Positions 57,354 through 64,000 of a DNA stretch of 64,000 bases are shown here, one piece after another (within the stretch, counting starts at the first letter, position 1; every line of letters begins with the position of its first letter). The stretch is taken from assembly GCA_001466705.2 (NCBI GenBank), contig LATX02000214.1, positions 248,001 through 312,000 on the forward strand, written 5' to 3'. A model generated the notes under the pieces. The model was not told the origin of the DNA. It saw nothing but the letters and a program-made list of their open reading frames with translations, and searched no databases. The stretch comes from Moniliophthora roreri. Lineage: Eukaryota; Basidiomycota; Agaricomycetes; Agaricales; Marasmiaceae. The position numbers and the translations under genes are program-made.

Positions 57354-59140
57354 CTAAGAGATATCTCGGCGCTGATACACCCACACCCACAGAGAGAAAG
57401 AGAGATCAGTAAACTGAAGAACGATCGAAAGAAAAGGCATACCGTGATATAGTCATCAATCTCCTGCTCAAATAACCAATCACTATATCCAAATCTTTCC
57501 CAGTACTGTGCTGCTCGCTGTAGATCCTCGTCACTCCAGCGTGTATCCCCGAAGAAAGAATACCATCCTTCATTAACTGTATAACCGAGGAGGGAGAGGC
57601 CCTCCTGTTGCAGTTTGAAGAGTTTCTGGAAAGCTTTTGACTGGATGGAGATATGCATGTTTGGAACTTCGGAAGTCCGTATGACGTCCAATGAGAGCTT
57701 ATCCAGACGTGGACCACTCGACGGTTTACGCTGTCTTCGAGAGGCAACCAGTTCTACCATCTTATCCAAAAGTGTTACATCCTCGTCCGGCGGCTCCCGA
57801 AACAACAAGTGCAAAACTTTTAGGTTTCGCAGCATATTCGAGCCCATAAAGTTGGTTATGCTAACGTCGTTGTCTTCCTCGGTGCTCAGAAAAACACGAA
57901 GCTCCTGGATCGTGTCGATTTTGCTGGCCAATGTAGGCGAATTGGAGGAGGAGAAGAGCGAGAATGGGGCTGAAAAACAGCGGATATTGCACGGACTTTG
58001 TAACTGTAAGCGTGCAATAAAGGAGAGCAGTTGATCCGCAACTTGTCCAATATGTTCATCCGGATCCACATCGAGGATCTCCAGCGCTGGTAAAGAGACG
58101 CAGCACAGAATTCCGATAATGCTTCGGTAAGGTCCAGAGATTTCAAATTGGCGAAGATATGGAAGCGTGAACTGGTGTGGGTCGTCAATGTCGACATGAT
58201 GAGATATTTGTAGGCAACACCGTCTTAGACGTAGGAAAGTGGAAGAGATATCGAGAAATGACTTTGACGTCTTCGGAAACCACTCCAACTCCTCTAACTG
58301 GGACCAAGGAAGTGTGATGGTTGGCTGCGTATTCGCAGAACTGGACTGTACAAGTAAGGTAGCTTCCTTAAGATTGGGGGCGGTCCAAGCGGCGAATATG
58401 TCATGCGTTCCTATTGGGATATCAGCCTCGACTCGAAAATAACGCAGCAGCGGTAAAAGAGGAGGCATGATACAGAGGCGGTGATACAGACTGCTTTGGT
58501 CTCCAAAGGAAAAATCGACTGCAAACCAACGCCGCGAATGATGGACGAGGAGATCGAGTATTTTCATATTATATCCACATAAATCCGGGGCGTCAAGTAT
58601 TGCGAGGCATGATATCGGTAGTGGTTGGGATCGATTTAGCCATAGATGAAGTATGCTCAGCGGCGGAGGACACCGATTATGAGCAACTGTCTTTTGATTG
58701 TGAAGTCGGATTACTTGCCACAGTGAAGGTGTAGAGTTGACTATCATCCGCCATCTGCGACAAACACGCGACAGCACCAATGGCATCGCCTCACATGAGA
58801 GCGAATGTCCTCCCGTATCCGCCTGAACGCAGCTCTTAAACAGCAGCGCCAGGATTTCCGTTGGCATCCGGACAAGTGGTATCGACAAGTTCCGGTAGGA
58901 GTTGAGTATGCTTTGCATATAAAGCGCCTTCTTGCGGGCAGTAAGAGTAGCTTCTTCGTAAGTGTCTGCATGAACGTGTATCCTCTCCATATCCGTGGTG
59001 ATCTGTTTCACGGCGTCTGAGATATGATCGAAATCGATAGCGGGAAGCGCAATATTTTGCGCATCTGGATTTAGGTAGTCGTGAAGGCTCTGAGCAATTT
59101 CAGAGAGCGCTGCAGAATCCTGCGCTGCTTTGAGGGCCAT
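57354..59140 (-). CDS. Y6: F-box protein of the cassette family
   Basis: Exon 1 is 59140-57443 and the last exon 57371-57354, encoding RRDIS. With a 71-bp GTATGC..CAG intron this gives 571 aa. MALKAAQDSAALSEIAQSL starts the protein. Residues 15-85 are helical, and the F-box lies at about 89-142 (LVRMPTEILALLFKSC, CRRWRMI, TPSLWQVI). Leu-rich repeats include LRQFEISGPYRSIIGIL and LEILDVDPDE. The C-terminal signature is diverged: AAQYWERFGYSDWLFEQEI instead of ARRWARFGYSDW. Y7 shares this version, so the two form a subfamily. The conserved upstream element lies about 190-210 bp before the start. Confidence 0.83.
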
Positions 59141-59326
59141 TTTCGCGAAGGTTTGTATTGCTGAGACAGGTTAGAGATCTGGGGTTCTTCAATGTAGTCA
59201 AGACTCACTAAATTTCCAATAAATTTCAGCGAATGTCTCCTTGCCCTATTACTAAACTCCAAAGTTGTTGAAGAAAAGGAGATGGTGTTGATTATTGCGA
59301 GCAAAGTCATGAGGGTGCGAAAACAA

Positions 59327-59350
59327 GTCATTGTTCTCCTCCACTTACCA
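59327..59350 (-). promoter_or_regulatory. Conserved upstream element of Y6
   Basis: Plus-strand GTCATTGTTCTC followed by CTCCACTTACCAA, 187-210 bp before the Y6 start codon; first half perfectly conserved, second half diverged. Confidence 0.4.
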
Positions 59351-59524
59351 AATACGGAACCTTGTTCTATAAAGTGCCCAGCCAAAGCTTGGTCATGGTA
59401 TAAATAAGTTAGTGGTTCCATGTATTATTTAAAAGTCGGTGAAGAACTGCATACAGCGCATGTAACCAATAAATCTACAGAAAAGCCAGCAAATTATCGA
59501 TGATGACTACAGGTATATGAAACA

Positions 59525-60642
59525 CTACGAGGATACGACTGGTGGGTGCGATGAATTGAATCCCCTCCTTTTGCCATACCGAGGCAGGGCTTTCATTGTT
59601 GACGATCGTTCGGCCTGAGTGACACACGCTAAATGGCTCACGTTCCTTCCAACGGATACCATCTCCCGAAGAAGTTGTTCTCGCGCTGGTGATAACTCTT
59701 CCAATAACCACTGGGACAGTGGAAGACACGAGTGTATCTCCGCTGCCGTCATTGATGCCAGGCTGGGATGGAGAGTAGCTTCGCGCTGCTAATTTCACCA
59801 AATATTAGATTAACTTGCACTTTCAGATGCCAGAAGAAACGTACAGAGGATTCCGGTGTCACTGGTCGCACGCTGTCTTCGAGACGAGGGGCTGCTCGGG
59901 AGACAGGCTGAGAATCTGCTATCCCTAATTCAAGGTCCACGCCTTCGGTATACTGTTGACTCTGATGAGAATCTCCTCAAAAGGTGGAAGGGTATTAGAT
60001 CACATACCCTGGAATGTTCGCTTCTGCAATAGATAATCTTGGATTGCTGAACTTCGAGCGCTAGCATCTATTGTTGTAGGTGAGACACAGGCCTGAGAGC
60101 CCGACTGAAACGTTACTGGCCTCTTCCTTTAACTGGAGCAGGCGTACGCTCTGCGATATATCGAACACCGTATGGTGAGCGATAGCATCATCGGGTTTCA
60201 TGGTCTTATCAGACAACTTCTTCGTCAAAGCTATTACATCTCGCTGCAGCCTACGAAAGGATGGTAATCAGGAGCCGCGGAAGGTTACAAAGAAAACCAC
60301 TTACTCGCGATGCTCCTGCAAGAGTTCGTCGAAACGCTCGCTTCCTTTGGGTATCTTCGGTAATGCCTCGTCTACCGTCAATCTCCCCAGAGCTTGGAGA
60401 ACCGCTACCAAGTGTGTTATGCACTTGGCCAGGGCATCTATCGAGTCCGTCCTGTACTCAGCAGTCGGCATCGAACTCGGTGGTTCTTCTAGGATATTGA
60501 AATCCACTAAGGAACTACGTCTCCGCCGACGAGTCCAAAAGTATCCTATGACGGGATACACGAAGATGCTGATCATTTCAGCTACGTGCCCGCCTATTGT
60601 CGCCAAGTTAGTCGCGAACAGCAATGCGACAGAGTCTGCCAT
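59525..60642 (-). CDS. X6: membrane-anchored helical protein, with a GC splice donor
   Basis: Exons 60642-60305, 60250-60121, 60067-60008, 59952-59845 and 59788-59525 give 299 aa. The second intron starts GCCAGT; X1 and X2 have GTCAGC and GTCAGT at this place. Head as in all X proteins, ending TRRRRRSSL. The middle reads LQRDVIALTKKLSDK, VRLLQLKEE, then MLALEVQQSKIIY and YTEGVDLELG. The last exon resembles X3 and X4 (SQWLLEELSPAREQLLREM) and ends after KRRGFNSSHPP. It lies 385 bp upstream of Y6. Confidence 0.7.
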
Positions 60643-61380
60643 AGTGCCAGGTGGCAGTCGAAATCAACAATATCGACTCCTAGCACAGCGAGATTATATT
60701 CCTCTGAGCACGACGCAAGCGCATGTTTTGCACCAATTTACAGCCTAGAATATCGAATTAACGGAGGTGCATTTCAGAGTAGTCGTGTTGATGAGGATCA
60801 TCATACCTTCTATCTTGGGAGTATGAACCTAAAGGTACCATGCGTGTGGTGGGCAAGGATTTCTGGCTCCGACGAGAGATACTACCGTGGCGACAACGTT
60901 ACATCTCTTCAAGAATTGTGGATCAAATGACACGAGCAAGGAGGCGTTTCAGGGTGTGTACGGGCGTCTAGTCTGTGATTGTGCCGAATTTCGTGAATTA
61001 TTCATATAATGACACCGCCAACCTTGAATTTATGAGAGCGGAGGCGTAAGAATTTGTAGTCCCGCGTCTGTGTATCTTCGAGTTGGCAAACGGTGGAGCT
61101 GGCAATCAAACATTGTGCTTCGCGATCGACCTAGCAGAACCTCAGCCAGCAGACCGATTCTCGGCAATCTTTGGGACATGGTGGATCCCAGGAGTTATAT
61201 AGGGTCTTTATCAGAGGCAAACAATGAAAGTCCAACCAACTCACCTACTAGCTCCGAGTGATCGATCAGCTCCCTCCGGGGTTCCTCGACTGGAAAGTTT
61301 ATCCACCTTTCCATTCATTCAGAATTTTCTCCACAATGGCTGAGATTGGATTGGCTTTTCCTTTCTGTACGTGATATTCT
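60643..61380 (+). other. Z6: best-preserved conserved block, possible plus-strand gene
   Basis: Plus frame is open from about 60586 through SSEHDASACFAPIYSLEY, RINGGAFQSSRVDEDHHTFY and LGSMNLKVPC. A plausible intron runs from GTGTGG at 60844 to CAAG at 60913, followed by NCGSNDTSKEAFQGVYGRL and VCDCAEF. An acceptor-like CTCCTAACACAG-type string lies before this frame near 60675, where this copy reads CTCCTAGCACAG. The second putative donor is changed by an 11-base deletion to GTGAATTATT. No ATG in frame was found next to the X start, so any plus-strand gene would have its first exon antisense to X or be 5'-truncated. Confidence 0.42.
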
Positions 61381-61559
61381 TGAGGACTCGAGCATGGAAT
61401 AGGTCAAAGAGCTGGAGATCCAATGACCTGGAACGACCCTCGGGGTCGCCACCGATCCTGCCCTAAAGTGCACAGCCACGAGTCAAATCGTCAAACACGT
61501 CTATTGCTCCACACTAGTCTCCTGTAAGCAGACTCAATCGCTCGTTCCTCGCTGTATAG

Positions 61560-62835
61560 AGCTCCACACCCCTACATCTGTGGGCTTCTTTTGACTTGTC
61601 TCTTCCCATCGATACAGACGTAGACGAGTTAGATGTAATGGACATGCCCATAACACTCAGTGCACCACTACCAAAATCATCGCCGGCACCAAGGCGATCT
61701 ACTAGGGAGCGACTCAGATCTGCAAAACCAGCAGAGTGAGATAACAGGATTCCAGGGGTATGTAATCCGGTTATAAACCCCTGGAACCAGGTATACCACT
61801 CTGCAGGTTTTGCCGATCGTCGGAAGATCTATCGGAAGTAGATATACAGATAGCGTCAACAAAAAGAGAAAAGCTGGCTCCCAGTACTGTGCCGCCACAT
61901 AAGAAGGCCAAGGTGGAGGAGAAGAAGGCGGTGAGTGGGTTATTTAGGCGCGTTAGATTGGAAGACTCATGAGTTACACAGAACACTGAACAAAACAATG
62001 AGAAGAGAGCCGATAGGGATAACCGTAGAGCTCACTGGCTCCTTCGCCATCGTGAAATCCGCCTTCGAACAGTCAATTCTTCACGACACTACTTCAAAAC
62101 CATGACAGACAATCGTCTGGACGAGGACAGAAAATCTCTTATACCCCGTATCATGATCTAGAAGAACAGCCGAAACTCATAAACGAAGGAGTCTCGGGTG
62201 AGCCACACTATCTCGATGATTGACGCTCGCTAACAATTCCGTTTTAGTTGAAAGGGCTATCATTCTTGGTGTATATGTACCGCAATGGTGAACTTAAGCT
62301 TTCTGCTCTGCCTATCAAGAGACTCATCACATTCTTCCTCAGGTATGAATTGCATTTTGGGAGACGAGTGAGTGACTAGCATCATCTGAGAATCACTGCT
62401 TGCTAACGTATCGCAGGATAGGCCTCGGAAAGACACTTCAAGTAGGGCTTTATTCATTCGTATTCGACGTGCTCTTATCTTTCTTCAGACATTCTCATTA
62501 TTTGCCTATATAAGAGAAAACTCGACCGGTCATTGTGACCCACATCTCATCGTCTGTCCACTCTCTGTCTTGTCTTCTTGGGAGTCCGTGAATGCGTTCT
62601 CCCATTCAAGTTTCGATTAGCTCATATTTTACAGGAAGCTGCACGTTGGCTACCATCCTTCAGAACTGTCCGCTTTCATGGCTCTGGTAACGAGCGAATT
62701 CGATTGCGGAAAGCGCTGGTTGACGGCAAATACGACCTTCTGATCACGACCTATGATGTATTTGTCGCCGAAGATTCATGGTTCAAGTCAAGACGCTGAA
62801 CCTACATTGTCTAGATGAAGGACACAAGACTGGGA
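61560..62835 (+). pseudogene. S6: truncated SNF2-family ATPase gene with insertion
   Basis: Exon 1 lacks its ATG and is split by a palindromic element at 61717-61818. Exon 2 has a deletion after HWLLRHREI. The next exons are the best preserved of all copies. They are LKGLSFLVYMYRN at 62249, a GTGAAC..CAG intron, and GMNCILGDE, which then joins across an intron to IGLGKTLQ. SLFAYIRENSTGHCDPHLIV, SSWES, and EAARWLPSFRTVRFHGSG to DLLITTYDVF follow. TGA replaces the Trp codon at about 62797, and the motif II region is frameshifted. It ends near 62835 before the 3' flank of Y7. Confidence 0.8.
61717..61818. mobile_element. Palindromic MITE-like insertion, copy 2
   Basis: Terminal inverted repeats GATCTGCAAAACCAGCAGAG and, on the other strand from the right end, GATCGGCAAAACCTGCAGAG enclose the same inner palindrome around CCAGGGG and CCCCTGG as at 39593. 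About 102 bp long. AGATCT occurs on both sides and could be a target duplication. No coding capacity. Confidence 0.75.
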
Positions 62836-63208
62836 ACTCGGAAACTAACGTCTCGCATGAACTACATAGTGTAGGTGCAATATATCGTCTTAGTACGTTC
62901 AAGTTGCTCTGTCCTTTTCATGATGTCTGATATCTGCTTCGTCCCTAGTCTTGACAGGAACCGCAGTTCAAAACAATCTGTTTGAATTGCGGAGTCTCTT
63001 CTATTTCCTACACCACCAATATCTTCACACCAGCTATCCTGATCATGGTACCGGAAGTCCAGATCAACCAGACGGTTGTTAGACAGGACACTTCTTTGAC
63101 TTATGCTCAAGCGACATGTATTTTAAGCATAACATTTCAACTCTATCTGTATGTTTCGCAACGTTGAACAGCTTCAAAGTAGTTATTGATATCTGCGACG
63201 TTCTAGTA

Positions 63209-64000
63209 CTAAGAGATATCTCGGCGCTGATACACCCACACCCACAGAGAGAAAAAGAGATCAGTAAACTGAAGAATGATCGAAAGAGAAGGCATACCGT
63301 GATGTAGTCATCAATCTCCTGCTCAAATAACCAATCGCTATATCCAAATCTTTCCCAGTACTGTGCTGCTCGCTGTAGATCCTCGTTACTCCAACGTGTA
63401 TCCCCGAAAAAAGAATGCCATTCTTCATTCATTGCAGAACCGAGGAGAGAGAGGCCCTCCCGTTGCAGTTTGAAGAGTTTCTGGAAAGCTTTTGATTGGA
63501 TGGAGATATGTATGTCTGGGACTTCGGAAGTCCGTATGACGTCCAATGAGAGCTTATCCAGACATAGACCACTCGACGGTTTACGCTGTCTTCGAAAGGC
63601 AACCAGTTCTAGTATCTTATCCAAAAGTGTCACATCCTCCTCCGGCGGCTCCCGAAACAACAGGTGCAAAACTTTCAAGTTTCGTAGGGTGTTTGGGCCC
63701 ATTAGGTTGGTTATGCTGATGTCGTTCTCTTCCTCGGTGCTTATAGAAATACGAAGCTCCTGGATCGTGTCGATATTGCTGACCAGTGCAGGCGAATTAG
63801 GGGAGGAGAAGAGCGAAAATGGGGCTGAAAAATAGCGGATATCGCACGGACTTCGTAATTGTAAGCGTGCAATAGCGGAGAGCAGTTGGTCTGCAACTGG
63901 CCCAATCTGTTCATCCGGATCAACATCGAGGATCTCCAACGCTGGTAAAGAGACGCAGCACAGAATCTCGATAATGCTTCGGTACGGTCCAGAGATCTCA
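63209..64000 (-). CDS. Y7: F-box protein of the cassette family, cut by window edge
   Basis: The frame enters at 63999 and runs to 63298; after a 71-bp intron a last exon 63226-63209 encodes RRDIS. About 239 C-terminal residues are visible. They start EISGPYRSIIEILCCVSLPA and include LEILDVDPDEQIGPVADQLL and the diverged signature AAQYWERFGYSDWLFEQEI. The F-box itself lies beyond the window. Very similar to Y6, with scattered changes through the LRR part. The intron and 3' flank are almost identical to those of Y6 (offset 5855), so this is a young duplicate. Confidence 0.82.

Noticed and set aside
60200..60748. 182-codon plus-strand frame over X6 (and similar frames over other X copies)
   Set aside because: It is antisense to X exons 1-2. 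The X exon structure and protein are conserved in all copies, whereas this frame is interrupted at different places in the others.

Overview
The window reads as nuclear DNA of a basidiomycete fungus, most likely an agaricomycete. Genes carry many short introns (about 48-71 bp) with GT..AG borders. The gene content fits too: an AA9 lytic polysaccharide monooxygenase, seven-helix membrane proteins of unknown role, RBR-type RING proteins, and a large expansion of F-box proteins. All gene models below were built by hand from reading frames, splice signals and comparison of paralogues inside the window. No database was searched.

Layout. 1-3.8 kb is AT-rich, almost free of CpG, and holds a 70-bp minisatellite and one small ubiquitin-like-domain gene. 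3.8-8.8 kb has normal composition but no gene I can support. 8.8-18.1 kb is a cluster of three paralogous multi-exon seven-helix membrane genes (383, 332 and 356 aa), with a 212-aa secreted or membrane protein gene and an inverted-repeat element between them. 19.3-26.2 kb holds a conserved-looking hypothetical gene and three RBR ubiquitin-ligase-like genes: two intact tandem duplicates and a third, older type broken by three lesions. 26.3-27.6 kb is an eleven-exon AA9 gene. 28.5-30.1 kb is a stand-alone F-box gene.

From 30.5 kb to the right edge the window is a decaying tandem array of a multi-gene cassette. Each unit, read along the plus strand, contains: Y, a minus-strand gene for a 571-582 aa F-box protein with an N-terminal helical region and a short terminal exon; X, a minus-strand five-exon gene for a 288-320 aa protein with an N-terminal hydrophobic segment, an Arg run and a helical middle; Z, a very strongly conserved block of about 700 bp that begins at the X start codon and may encode a plus-strand gene; and in most units S, a plus-strand truncated copy of a SNF2-family ATPase gene. 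Seven Y copies (one dead, one cut by the window edge) and seven X copies (one dead, one cut by an assembly gap) are present. The X protein keeps an almost constant head and a strongly diverged tail. Five Y genes share a block of about 22 bp some 180-225 bp upstream of the start codon. I recognise F-box and SNF2 domains but do not recognise X or Z. The paired X-Y array is the best candidate here for something undescribed.

Caution: a single N at 44506 sits exactly where a nearly perfect copy of the 33.0-34.2 kb region begins, so unit 3 may be partly an assembly artefact.
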